NCBI GenBank assembly: GCA_027625915.1 | Contig: JANTQA010000012.1 | Span: 13,912,501 to 13,976,500 of the forward strand | Direction of reading: 5' to 3' | Length of the DNA: 64,000 nucleotides | Origin: Anaeramoeba flamelloides | Taxonomy: Eukaryota; Metamonada; Anaeramoebidae | In this document: in pieces, positions 35,344 to 48,000 of the stretch | Numbering within the stretch: the first letter of the stretch is position 1 | Layout of the letters: each line of letters starts with the position of its first letter | Made by a program: the position numbers and the translations under genes | The notes under the pieces: model-generated | The model's input: the letters and a program-made list of their open reading frames with translations, nothing else | What the model was told of the DNA's origin: nothing | The model's database searches: none

Positions 35344-36819
35344 GATACAAGTTTTGTAATAAAATTGGAATTGAAAAAACAAAAAAATAAATAGTTTTTA
35401 CTATTCAATCTAACAACTAAAATTCTGTAAACTCTAAAAATCGTAATTTCAAAGGAAAGGTTTTCGTTTTCAAAATTTTTACTACTGATAAATTCTACTA
35501 AATTTCAATAAATTTTTAGTTCAATTTCCATTTTAAAAATCTTAGAACTGTTTCTTATCAAACAGTCCACCACAAAGAATACGTTTTGAAGAACAACTAA
35601 TTTTACAGAGCTTCTTAACACTTGACTTCATAAAATGCTTTATTCAAAGCTTGATCATAATATTTTCAAAAGGAAAAATCAAGTAAAAATTTCCAAACAT
35701 TTATTGTAATTTTTCAGATTCACAAGAAAGAGATTAAAAAAATTTATTTTCTCTTGAGATCGTAGTTACAAATTTCTAAAAAACTAAGGTGAGTAGTAAT
35801 GTGGAGGAAATTTAATATTGATCAGTCTTATATAAGGGTGAGTCTCTTTGTGTGGATTTTGTTCATGTGTAAGGTGTCACTTGGCATTATAAAATTTTTT
35901 GCGACATTAGTCTTCTTTTGATTAACAAAAGGGAATAACGAAAAAAAAAAAAAAAATTCAAAGGATCATTTTATAAAAAATAAAGAGTTTACAAAAAAAA
36001 GTATTCATAGTATTCCTAGTTTAAAAAATTCAAATTTAAAAAAAAACATAGGATATCTACGATTAAAATCTAAAAAATAAAAAATAATTATAAATGATCC
36101 CAACAACAAAAGTTCAAATTACAAAAAAAAGTATCAAATGATATTTGATTTTAAAAAATCAATTTGCAACAAAAAAATTCATAGAATCACACAGGATCAA
36201 AATTAAAAGTTACAAAAACAAATCAAATAATCTCAATTTCAAAAAAAAATCATTTTTTTTTTAAAAATAATCTATTTCGTTTTTTCAATTCCCAAAGGGA
36301 TGAATTTCTTCAATTTAGGAACAAATTGTTATCTTGAAATTCACAATCAATTTAATTTTATTTAATCTAAATTCTTGTTATTTTTTAATCATCAATATTT
36401 GACCAAGTAATGATTTTGTAACATTAATAAGAAAAAAAAACTGATTTGAGTCATGAAAAAATTGGATAGAAAAAAAATCTTCAAGATCTCAAAAAACAAC
36501 AAAAGGAGACACTTTGGGACTAATCCAGTTACCTTTTCAATTATATTTCACAACAGCCCCAAATTGAAAATTGAGAGTTGCTCTTTGATACCTTTTTTTC
36601 AAAAAAATATCCTCATCTTTGAGTATAGATTTTTAGAGATCGATCACATATTACATTCTATTTAGTTTTTAAATGATAAATGTTTCTTTACTTTTTTTTT
36701 CAAATTTCTTTTTGGTTATTTTTTGAGTATTATAGGGTAATATTTAAATTAATAATTGCAACTTTTGATTAGGTCCAATGATTAGAAACTTCTCCATTAT
36801 AATTGATCAAAAAAACATT

Positions 36820-37022
36820 TACAGTCAGTTTCACTTTTGAGGCACAAACTTTCAACGAAAATTAAGGCACAATAAAAATCTCAAATTAAGGCACAAAATT
36901 CAGATTCTCGTAAAATAATATATGTAAAAAATTAATTTTCAAATTATTTGCCTTAATTTGAGATTTTTTTATACCTTAAATTTGGTTGAAAGTTTGTACC
37001 TTTAAAATTGAAACTAAATGTA
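36820..37022. mobile_element. Palindromic MITE, copy 4
   Basis: The left end is TACAGTCAGTTTCACTTTTG and the right end is AAAATTGAAACTAAATGTA. AAGGCACAA repeats lie in the left arm; the right arm is more decayed. It is nested in the loop of the inverted-arm structure. Confidence 0.75.
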
Positions 37023-37139
37023 GATAAAATGTGAATTAATTATATTCAAAAATTTTACTTCGTTTCAATTTAGCAAAAGCCATGAGAAAAGTTATAGTTC
37101 ATGACTTTTCACTATTTTCTTGTTTTTTTTTTGAATTTA

Positions 37140-37850
37140 TTGGACTTACATTTTTAAAAATTATTGGGATGACCTCGATTATTTTTTTTAGAAATTCTTT
37201 AATAATGAATTAATTCTGATAAATATTTATATTTATTTTTTTTTATTATAAATAACATTAGTATTATTAAAATAAAAATACAATGTTCATCAGCTCTTCA
37301 AAATAGTAATTAAAGAGGTTTTATTTTAAAAATTATACCATTTACCAAACTCCAATTAACATCCAATAATTTATATTCTTAGATATATGAAATAATTCTT
37401 TTTTAAAATACTACCAAGTTAATTTCTTCAAAGTAGAAACCACTTAGAGTTTTTTGTTGAATTGGGATTTGATTTTTATATTTATTTGTGAAATAAGAAA
37501 CTTTCTAAAAATTAAAATAATTTTTAATAAATAATAAAATCTAATGAAATGACATTTTTAAAGGAAGTCAATAAAAATAATCTTCAAAAATCATAATCAA
37601 CAACAACTATAACAACACACACTTCAAAATATTTATTTAATTTTATAATATTTCAAAAATATGGAAATTATTAACTAATAAAAAAACAGTAAAAATTTAA
37701 AACTAGAGAATAACTCTGTTTGATTTATAAAAAAATTACCTAGTTAATCTTTAACCCATGAAAATTAAGAAACCAACCTAAAATATTCGTCTCTAAAGGA
37801 AAATAACAAATTTTTTTCAAATCAATAAAAACTGAATTAACAATTTTAAT
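37140..37850 (-). repeat. Dispersed repeat E, copy C
   Basis: The most decayed copy. It shares AATTAAAGAGGTTTTATT, ATCAACAACAACTATAACAA and the AATTTTAATCA-type end with copies A and B. It lies in the loop between the inverted arms. Its reading frames are broken. Confidence 0.5.
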
Positions 37851-38240
37851 CAAAGATAAATCATTTCTTTGTAATTAATAAATTTTTAATTTCTATTTAA
37901 AGCCTTTTTTTTCAAAAAAAAATATTGGATGTATGAATTAAATTAATGAGTAAATGTACACTCACTAGTATTTTAAGTTAAGGTAAAAAAAAGCAGATCT
38001 ATTAAAATAATAAAAAGATACTTTGAAAGTAGGAAAAGAAAAGGTTTATAAAGGTAATTGGATTAGAGAGAATTGAAAAGGTTTATGAGACAAAAAAAAA
38101 TATGGAAACGAAATGGAAAAATGATAGGAAAAAAAGGAGCATATAAGGTACAAGTCACAAAGATAAAAAATAATTTTTTTAATATGAAAAAAAAAAATTG
38201 TATTTTTTATCAGGGTCTAATATCAATAAAAAACGAACGA

Positions 38241-38418
38241 ACAAGTGAAGTGTGATAAATCTCCAAAAATAATCAATAAAAAAAGCGGATATTTTTAGAA
38301 AAAAGTACCAAAGGGGGTATAATTCCCATTAAAAATAAATCAGGATGTGAAGCGCGATTTATCTCCTAAAATCAACAATTAAAAAAGTGGAAATTCTCAG
38401 AAAAAAGTGCCAAAGAGA
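38241..38418. repeat. Two-copy ~105-bp tandem duplication
   Basis: GTGAAGTGTGATAAATCTCC at 38241 and GTGAAGCGCGATTTATCTCC at 38346 begin two related units. Both continue through AAAAAGTACCAAAG or AAAAAGTGCCAAAG. They extend the inner end of the right inverted arm. Confidence 0.6.
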
Positions 38419-39335
38419 GACACACAATTTCCAATTTGGGACTATTGTGAATTGTAATTCTGAAAATAATTGTATTAGTTCCAAAGTGTATCTATTTTGT
38501 GTTTTATGATATCTTGAGGATTTTTTGTTTACATTTTTTTCATGACTCAAATAATTTTTTTTTCTTATTAATGTTACAAAATCATTACTTGGTCAAATAT
38601 TGATGATTAAAAAATAACAAGAATTTAGATTAAATAAAATTAAATTGATTGTGAACTTCAAGATAACAATTTTTTACATAATTGAAGAAATTTAACCATT
38701 TTGAAATTGAAAAAACGAAATAGATTATTTTTAAAAAAAAATTGATTTTTTTTAGAAATTGAGAATGCTTTTAAACTTTTTTATTTTGCTTGACTTTTTT
38801 GAATGCGATTTGAAGAATTTTTTTTTTGTTATTTGAATTTTTCAATTAAAAGAAGAACAATTTCATAATACCCCCCTCTTTAGGTATCAAACCACTTATT
38901 GAGTATGGTGCATATTCACGATAAATGGCTAGACCTTTAAGAAGAAAAAACTTTATTTAGTGTTACTTTGGTGTTTGTTATTGGGGTTTGTTGTTTTTTT
39001 TTTTTTTTTTTTTTTAGATTCTTAGGTTAATCAACTGAATATCCTTTAAAATATCGTTCCCGTTTCCCGTGTAGTACCCATCATAATTAAAACCCATACA
39101 CTTACAAATCTTAGTTATTTTAATAATACTATCTTGTAAGTCACTGTATACCAAGAGTACACACCCCCACCTCAACATCTATTTCAATTACCTTTGATAT
39201 TCTTTTTAAAATAACAAAGATTAACAATCAATTAATAAAAAATAATTCTGAAAACTAACGACCCCTTGGAAGTATAAGAACCTTATTGGGGTATAAGAAT
39301 AATTTTTAAATGTTTTTTTCTCAATTTTTTAGTTA

Positions 39336-39536
39336 TACAGTCAGCTCCACTTTTAAGGCACAAACTTTCTACGAAATTTAAGGCACAAAAAAAATCTCAA
39401 ATTAAAGCACAAAATTCAAATTCTAGTAAAAATAAATTGTAAAAATAAAATTCCAAATTTTGTGCCTTAATTTGAGCTTTTTTTTGTGCCTTAAATTTCG
39501 TTGAAAGTTTGTGCCTTAAAAGTGAAACTGACTGTA
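39336..39536. mobile_element. Palindromic MITE, copy 5 (best preserved)
   Basis: The ends are TACAGTCAGCTCCACTTTTA and TAAAAGTGAAACTGACTGTA, bounded by TA. Each arm has three direct repeats of TTAAGGCACAAA or TTAAAGCACAAA in phase with the stem. The arms stay complementary for about 95 bases each. This copy defines the family consensus. Confidence 0.85.
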
Positions 39537-40479
39537 TTTTTTTTAATTGTAATGGTTCTACACTTATATAAAACCCGGAACTGCTCCATAATTGAATTAA
39601 AAAGGGATAATATTTGTCTGGTTTGGGTAGTAAAATTTTACAATTTACTTGTGTTACGAAAAGTAATAAATAATAACCTAGTAAGAATCTAAATTGTTAA
39701 ATGTTCATATTTTTTGCTGGGATAATCTATATAACCATTTCATTTCATTAAAATATTTTTTTTTTGATGGAATTGGACGTTATTAATAAAATTGTAATTA
39801 ATACTCATTTTTTTAAAATATTTATCAAATTGAAAATTATTGAAATAAAGTAATTTACCAAATATTACAAAGTAAAATTATTTATTTTATAATTATTCTA
39901 TTCTTTGATTTAATCAATTTTAATTTTTTTATTTATAATTTTTTTTTTAAAATGAATTGAAATATTTTAAAAATTTTGATATTTTTTTTTATTAAAATTA
40001 ACATTAATCATTTACTTTTTTTAATTAAAACCTGAAAATATAATTTTGTCTTTTTAACTTTTAGTTTGTAAATATAAGTAAACTTGTTCAAAGAATAAAA
40101 TAAAAAAAAACATACCCCCTTGAATTCTGAAAACTTTTTTTCATTAATAATATTTATAGATCTTGATGCTTTTCAAAATTAATGTTCTATAACCTAGTTA
40201 ATATATAAAAGTAATTTGTTCAGTTTTCTGTGTAGGAAAAGTAGCTTGCAATTTTCAAACACAATACCATCTTAATTTTGAACCTGAAGAGTCTAATAAT
40301 TTTTAAAAAGGGTTAAAATAGGATTTTAGACCTTTCACATCCGTTTCTAATTTTATGTTCAAAGAAATGAAATGATAATTTTAGTTTTTATCATTTTTTT
40401 TTTTTTCAATCTCTGCAAATAGGATAATGAAAAAAATTGTTTCAAAAAATTTAAACATTTGTTAATTGTTCACTTTTTG

Positions 40480-41480
40480 ATAATCTCACTTCGAAGAAAC
40501 CCAAATGGTTAAAAAAAGATCTAGGATCAAAAGTTATTTTTAAAGAAATTTATCAATTTAAGTTGGAAAATCCAATTTTCTAGGTTATATTAAGATTTTT
40601 ATCAAATTTGATTGTAAAAAAATTGAAAAATTAATTTTTAACAGTTAATATGTGATTTTATTCGATTTTAAAAGCATTCGAAATTTAATAAATATCTCTA
40701 TCAAATGTGGATGACTAATTATGTGGTCTATTAAAGAATTATTTATTGATTTAAATTGGAAAAAAATATTTTTTTTTTTGATTTTGTCTTTAGGTTTTCT
40801 TTAGTTTTCCTTTTATTTGGAAAATCAATAGAGTTTCTTAAGGTTTTTTTGAGTTTTCTATTTTTTTGGAAGTGTTCTAGATTTTTTTTACTTGAGAAAT
40901 AAAGAGAAAATTTTAATATTTTTTTTGTTTATTTCAAAAAGTAAAAAAAACCTAGAACACTTATCAAATAAAACAGAATACCTCAAGAAAACTGCCGTTA
41001 GGATTTTTTTAATTTCTTATATGAAAAAAAAAACCTATGTACTCTCAGGCACTCTACGGAAATGGAATAATTATTAAATGTAATTTTTCTCTCTCTGTTT
41101 CAATTTTATTAGGTGAGTAGAGCATTTTAAAAAGTATTAATTATCATCTATCAAAGTAAATATCTCCAAGTTGAATTAAACTAAAATTCATCCTTCTGTT
41201 TATTTGGAATTTTTTACCCAAAAAAAAACCCTTTTTTTCTCAATTAGAGACTTTTATTAAAGTATGTTATACTAAAAACAATAAATACAACAGCCTCAAG
41301 ATTTTTAAGAACTGTAATTTTGATTATATCGAATATAAACTTTATTATTATTAAGATCAAATGATAATGAAAGTATCAGTTTTGTCTAACTTGTTTTTTT
41401 TCAATTTAATTTTTTCATAATATTAAAGTATTTTTGTAACATCAATTAGGATTTGGTATCTTTTTTTCTTGTATGGTAAC
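40480..41480. repeat. Dispersed repeat D, copy 1
   Basis: Same block order as 60845-62300: GATCAAAAGTTATTTTT-like, a CCAATTTTC(T/C)AGGTT block, a region of fold-back repeats, GAGTAGA(G/T)C(A/G)TTTTAAAAA, and TAGTCTAACTTG-like near the end. An inverted-repeat cluster around CCTAGAACACTT lies at 40776-41002. A 61-codon open frame at 40892-41077 has no family support. Confidence 0.5.
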
Positions 41481-42041
41481 TCCAAAAATCGAATCTATCA
41501 AAAAAATTTGTTGTTGAGATTCAATTTTAAGCATTATTATTGCAAAAATAGAAGTTTCCAAAAATGAAAAGAAACAAATTTTAAATTATAATTAACAAAA
41601 GGAAAGCCATCTTCACTCAAATATATTTATCTTATGGCTACCCAAACTTCTAAATTCTTTTTAAATTGATGCGGTGCTTTTCTTTTAATAATAATTTCCA
41701 AATAGGTTCAAATATTTAATTTCAGATTTTAACACAAAAAATTATCTGATATTTTAATTCTAGATCTTTTGTATATTTTCAATATTTTTTTCTTTTATTT
41801 TTTTTGAAAAAACGAGGAAAAAATTTTTGATTAATGCTAAATAAATATTGTTGAAAATTTATTAGTTTTTTTTTTTTTAAAAAAAAATAATCATTATAAT
41901 AAATATATATATATATATAAATATAAATATAGAGATAGATATAATAAATCATAATATTTAAAATAATTAAGAAATTAGATTTAAATTTTACAATAATGAT
42001 AAATCTAGAAAATTTTATAATTAAAATTAAATAACAAAAAT

Positions 42042-45000
42042 TTATTTTTCATCTGATTTTTTAATTTTTCTAAACATTCCGATGCGAAATTTTTTTTTAT
42101 TTAAATTTTCTGATTCATTTTTTTTTGGCAAATCATTATTTTTCAGAGGCAAGAGACTATTTTCTTTTTTTGTTAAGGTGAAAGTGTGCTTTAACTCAAC
42201 AGATTTCGTTTTTTCTTTTATAGAACTTTTTCTTGTATCGGAACGAAATCTTCCAAAGGTGCGATTTTTTTTTTGTTTATTTTCCTCTATATTAATATAT
42301 GAACCTGATTTGACTATTCGTGTTCTTTTATTATTAAAATTTGTATTTTCTTCTTTTTCCTTTAAAACGTTTGGGTTGTTTATAGGGAAAATAAAATTAT
42401 TTTTTTGCGATAAAAGTTTTTCTAAAATTTTTTTTTTTGATTCAAATTTATTTGTTTCATTTTCTATTTCTTTATTTTCATCATTTTTGTTTTTGTTGTT
42501 GTTGTTGTTGGTTTTATTTTTGTTCATGTTGTTGCTCTTGCTGATATTGTTGTTCTTATTATTGTTGTTGTTGTTATTATTACCATTAATATTTTTATTG
42601 TTATTAATATTGTCGCTTTTTCTGTTCCCATTGCCATTCTTATTTTCATCTTCATTTTTAACAATGTCACCACCTTTATTCGACTTGGTGTGGTCAATCT
42701 GTTTCTTTTTTATTTCATTCAAATTCTTATTTTCATGAATATTTTTCTCTTTTATGGGACTTTCGTTTATTGTTTTTTTTTTGTTTTTTTCCATCGAATC
42801 GATTTTTTGAAATAATTCCTGTGTTAATAATCTTTGATATGATTTATGAATAGTATAAATTTTCTTTTTGTTTATATTGTCTTCATTGTTTTCTTCATCT
42901 TGATCATTCATATCATTTCCATTACTCGTATTATTTGATTCATTTTTATTTTCCTTTTTGTTTTCTTTTTCTTTTTCTTTTTCTTTTCGGTTTTGGCTTT
43001 CATTTTCATTTTCATTTCCATTTTCGTTTTCATTTTCATTTCCATTTCCATTTTCGTTTTTATTTTCATTTTCATCATTAATTGGCAAAATTTGTGAATT
43101 CATCTTTTTTACTCCTTTTTTATGTATAGTATCAACCTTATAAACTTTCCATATCGGCTTTGGATCATTTTCAAAATTAATCGTTAAGATCATTTCGGAT
43201 TCTTCATCAAATAATACAGAATGACAAATCATATTTAATTTGGGTATGTTTCCTTCTTCTCGAATATACTCCCATCTAGCTGTTTCCAAATCAAGTATAG
43301 CAATTGTTTCAGATTTCTCTTTTTTTGTTTTGCCACCAAAAAACCATAAACGATCATTAATTACAACACATTTGTGTTGATAACGCGGAGATGGTATTTG
43401 CCCTTCGACATCTGCTTCATACCATTGTTCTGATGGTAGATCATAAACCCAAACGTCGTTATTAATTACTATTTTTATAAAATTAGAAATAAAGAAATTG
43501 TTTAAATTCGAAATTTTAAAATCAAAATTTCATTATAAAATATTTTTTTTGCTCGGATTAATTTTACCTTCTTTAGATTGCCCTCCAAAAATAATTAATT
43601 GATCACTAATAAATGATGCAGAATTGAAGTAACGGGGGGCTGGTAATGTTCCAGAAACTTCAAGTGAATACCAGGTTAATGAACTTGTTATAAAGCAATA
43701 TAAATCATTAAAAAACTATTATTTATTATAAAAAAATAAATAAAAAATAATAATAATAATTGTTTTTTCAAAATATAAATATATATATATGATGATGATA
43801 TGGTAGATAGGTATATTATATTAAAGGATAATCAAAAACTAAAATTGTGAATTGATATATATCTATATATAAACTTTATTTCTATCAAAAACGGCCAAAA
43901 ATATTTACAAATATCAATTATTTTTTATAATTGACCTTTAAAGAATAAATTAAAAATAAGTAGAATAATGCACGTTAGTGAATAGTTGATCTCTTTATGA
44001 AGTAAATCTAATAAATTTATTTATTTTCTTAAAAAATTGAAAAACTATAATTCCTAGTTACTTATTGAGAAAAACAACATAATTATCATTTTGATCTTCA
44101 TTTTAGATCAAAGAACATACCAATAGAAATCAATATCTTTATTTTTCTACATAAATTTTCATTGCTTCAATAGCATTGTAATAACATGTTTTTTAATTTG
44201 TAACTATCAGATTTGAAATAAAAAAAAAAATTGCAAAACAATTACATAAAAATCGAAAAAAGAAAAAAAAAAAAAAAAAAAAAAAAGTGCACAAAAATGG
44301 GAAAAAATGATTTCAATTTTGAAATTTCCCTAAAATTAATTTTTTTTATCCATTTAAGCCTTTTAAACACATGTAATTTATACATTATAATTGTTCCCCC
44401 TTTGGATATATATAATTTATATAAATATAAATTCTTTTTCAGCCAAAGGAGCCCAGTTTTATTGAAGAAATAGAACATATTCTATGAGTTTAATTCATTA
44501 TTCTTCTCAAACTAATTTTTCAATTTTTAGATCAAAATCATTTTTTCTCATTTTGTAAATTTTTTTTTGTTAGTTTTTGCTTTTTGATTTTAACTTTTCT
44601 TTCTTCTTTTCTTTTTTATTTTTTTTAATAAAGTAAATTTAAAAAAAAAAAAATCCTTGAAACACCAAATTAACATTAAGAAAAATGTGGCTTTGTAATT
44701 TCTTTTAAAATTCAGAAATTTACTATTAAAAAATCTTAATGTCAACAATTTTAAGTTTCCAAAGAAATTGTGAAATTTTACACGAAATGCCCTAATGAAA
44801 GTGGAACAAAATTTTTTTAAATATTTTATATTTTTTCGAAAATTTAGGGTTTGTTCAGGTATTTCTTTTAGGAATATCAACTCTACTACGAAGTTTATTA
44901 TTTCTCTTATTTCGAAACAATCGTATGTTGGCTGATTCTTAATAAAAAAAGATGAATTTTTCATTTTTGGGTGAAGTCTCTTTTGAGTGAAATGGAGTTT

Positions 45001-48000
45001 ACAATAACAATATTTTCTAGTATTTCATATATTTAAGTGCAATTAAAAAGCATTAATTTCAAAAAATGTATATTTTTCGTCAAAAAAAAATCTTTTACAG
45101 GTTTTTTAAATGAAATTTCGTTAAATTTAACGATATGTTGAAAAAAAAAAAAAAAACAAAGATAATAAAAAATTATTTGAAAAAGTTGCGCAAAATTATA
45201 TAAAAAATTTTATACATAAAAATTTCACTCGATAAAAAACATTGTTATGTTGGTAGAGTATCGATTTATTTATTTCAAAGAATAAATTAAAATCATTGAT
45301 TTTGCTAATTCCTTTAAATTAAAAAAATGTATAAATAAAAAGTTAGGGCTTAAAGTTATTCAAGAAATAAAAAGAAATTTTAGTAGATTTCCTTATTATT
45401 TCTGTAATAAGTAAAAAGATAACCACAACTTTCTTGATGTTTTTTCGAGGTATTCAGAAAAGATCTTCTTTTTTCTAAAAAAAAAACAAAAACTCACCAT
45501 TGGATTTTCCAAAATTTAAAAGAATGTAATAAAATCTATTATTTTACTCTATTCTTTTAGATTCTGAAAAACTAATACACTTACGAAAAGTTAATGGTGT
45601 TTTTTTAAAAAAAAGTTAAAAAAAAACTGCCGAGCTTTTCTTGAGGTTTTCTGTTTTATTTGTATAATCTCTTGATTTTCGTTAGGTTTTTTTTACTTTT
45701 CGAAATAAACCGAAAATTTATTAAAATTTTCTGTTTATTTCAAAAAGTAAAAAAAACCTAGAACACTTCACAAATAAACAGAAAACTCAAGAAAATCTAA
45801 CGAAGTTTTTTTTTAATTTAAGAATAAGAAGAAAGTGTATTAAATTTTCTTTTTATGTGTTGAATAATTCTCAGAATATTTTTCTATTTGGAAAAAATTT
45901 CAAAAAAAAAATAAGTGTGGTGTTGTGAAGCTATAAAAACAAGAATTTGGAAAATTTTCAAACATTCATTGTCAATTTTCTTTTTGATAAACTCGATGAA
46001 AAAAGTTCATTTAAATATAAAATTGATTATTACCTTGTTTAAAATACTAAATTAAGGGTTTTTCCAAAGATTACGATCAAAAAAAGTAAACTAAAAAAAT
46101 TATGATCATTTTCCTTTTCTAGGATTATTTCTTTTCAATGTTTTAATTACATATGTCTTAATATATGGGGACAATGTTTTTTTTTAAGAATTTGTTTTAA
46201 TTAATATAGACAGCTAAATTTGATTAGAATATTGTTAAAACCAACCCCCAATTCGTTATTTGGGTTCGACAAACCCCCATAATCTTTTACTTAAAATCGA
46301 AAAAAAATAAAAATATTTTTAACGTTTTATAATTTTGTAGTTACTAAAATCAAAATCATTTCAAGATCTGTCAATAAGGGTTTGAGTTTGCTGGTTTTTC
46401 TTCCAAAATTCGAAATAAATAACGAAAACCATTTTATTTCTTTGTAAAAATAGAAATTTCATTTTAAATTTTTTTCTGGAAAAAATACAACTCCTGTTTT
46501 TTTGTAACGAGTGGAAAACACTCCATCAAAACAAAACAATTTTAAAACCAAAATTGAAATTAAACTATTCTTTCTATGGGTTGAGAAAATAAATTGCTCT
46601 TTTTTGTTCTTTTCTTCAACTAAAAAAAGATAAAATATAATTACTACCAAACATTCGAGCTACAAACAGTTTTATTCCTGATATGTACTTGTAATTTTTG
46701 AAATCCATTTTGTAATAAATAATCTCAAAAAGTAAATCTCATGAATTAAAATGAGTACCAAATCCCCGATTTGTTTATTATGGATTTAATTTTTGAATGA
46801 AAAATTTCACTTCAAAAAAAGCAATTAAACACGACTTTCCAGTCTTACTTTAAACTGAATTCTGTTTTATGCTTTAGAATTCGAAATTGAAATGGTTGTT
46901 TTCCAAAAAATTATAACCAAAAAAAAAAAAAATAAAATACCTTCTTATTTTTCGAACAATTGTAGTATTTCAAGACATTTAGTTTTTCATACAAATCTAT
47001 TTTGTATCAATCTCTTATGATCAAAAAACCAAGTATCTAAACTTTTTTAACCTTTTTAAATTCAAATTTCAATAAGTAACTCTTCATTCAATTCCAAATT
47101 AATAGATTTTTAATTATGTTTCCAAAATAAGCAAAAAATGTTTCAGTTTTTTTTCTTTGAATTTTTTTTCTTTATTAGTTTATTGATCAACAATTCCCAT
47201 TCAATTTTTAATAATAAGATATGAGTGAATATTATTTTTGGTGTTGATTACAGGAAATTAGAAAAAATAAAAAAATACCGAAATTGTAGCGAAAGACATA
47301 TAATCATTTTTTTCTTTTTAATATTTATTAATTTGTGAATAAATAATTAAAAAAATAACTAATTACGACGATATTTTATTTTCATTTATATTAATTAAAC
47401 AAAACATCAAAAAGCTTTTGGATTTAAAAATTAAATCAATTCTCATCTGATTAGCCTTTAAAAAGAATTCAAATAAAATAAATAAAAATAATAATAAAAA
47501 ATAAAAAAAAAAAAAGATTATTACAATATTTTCTGATTTTCCACCAAAAATCCATAGCTGATCACTGATTACTGAAGCAGAATGTCCATATCTTTTTGTT
47601 GGTGGAATTCCAATAATCTCTTGTTCATCTATCCAGGTGTTTTTTGAAATTGAATAGATACGTAAATCATTAAATTCCTCATTTTGATTTTTTCCACCAA
47701 ATATATATAAATTATCATCAATTATTGATAATGAAAACCCAGTTCTTGGGACGGGCTTATTTCCAATTGATTCTTTAATAATTGAACAATTCCAATTTTC
47801 TATTCAAGATTATATGATTTTTTATTTTTTGATTTTGTATTTGTATGAATGTATATGTGTAATTATTTAATAATTTTTTTTTTAAGGATTATTCATTAAA
47901 ATTTTTTTTTGATTAAAAAAAAAAAAAATAAAATAAAATAAAATTACTAGTATCTAAGCAATATAATTCAAATTCTTCTGAATTTTTGTCACCTAAAAAA

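Larger units (their letters stand above)
36229..38765. repeat. Structure with ~400-bp inverted arms
   Basis: The left arm (about 36229-36660) is the reverse complement of the right arm (about 38340-38765). About 100 bases that include TTGACCAAGTAATGATTTTG and AATTTAATTTTATTTAATC are almost identical. The inner parts are more diverged but still align, and short frames in them correspond (36453-36665 plus; 38359-38550 minus). The ~1.7-kb loop holds a palindromic MITE and dispersed repeat E copy C. It may be a large fold-back element or an old inverted duplication. Confidence 0.65.
35344..42041. other. Long repeat-rich intergenic interval
   Basis: No supported gene in ~6.7 kb. It contains a structure with ~400-bp inverted arms (36229-38765) with two other repeats in its loop, MITE copy 5 (39336-39536) and dispersed repeat D copy 1 (40480-41480). 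A relatively GC-richer patch at 35780-35930 and another at 38870-39200 were read on both strands without recognising an RNA or protein. Confidence 0.5.

Noticed and set aside
35780-35930. GC-richer patch upstream of the vWA gene considered as an exon or snoRNA
   Set aside because: No frame, C/D or H/ACA signature convincing; it may be promoter or 5' UTR sequence.
38870-39200. GC-richer patch considered as an RNA gene
   Set aside because: No tRNA A/B boxes, 5S, SRP, U6 or snoRNA boxes could be matched; left unassigned.
42082-43143. Plus-strand F/L/S-rich frames opposite the RhoGEF tail
   Set aside because: Complement of the Asn/Lys/Glu low-complexity coding tail; no independent support.
44590-44964. 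124-codon minus-strand frame inside the 3.8-kb intron
   Set aside because: Begins with a plausible ATG but is F/K/L-rich, has no motif, and sits in an intron; chance open frames of this size are expected in such AT-rich DNA.
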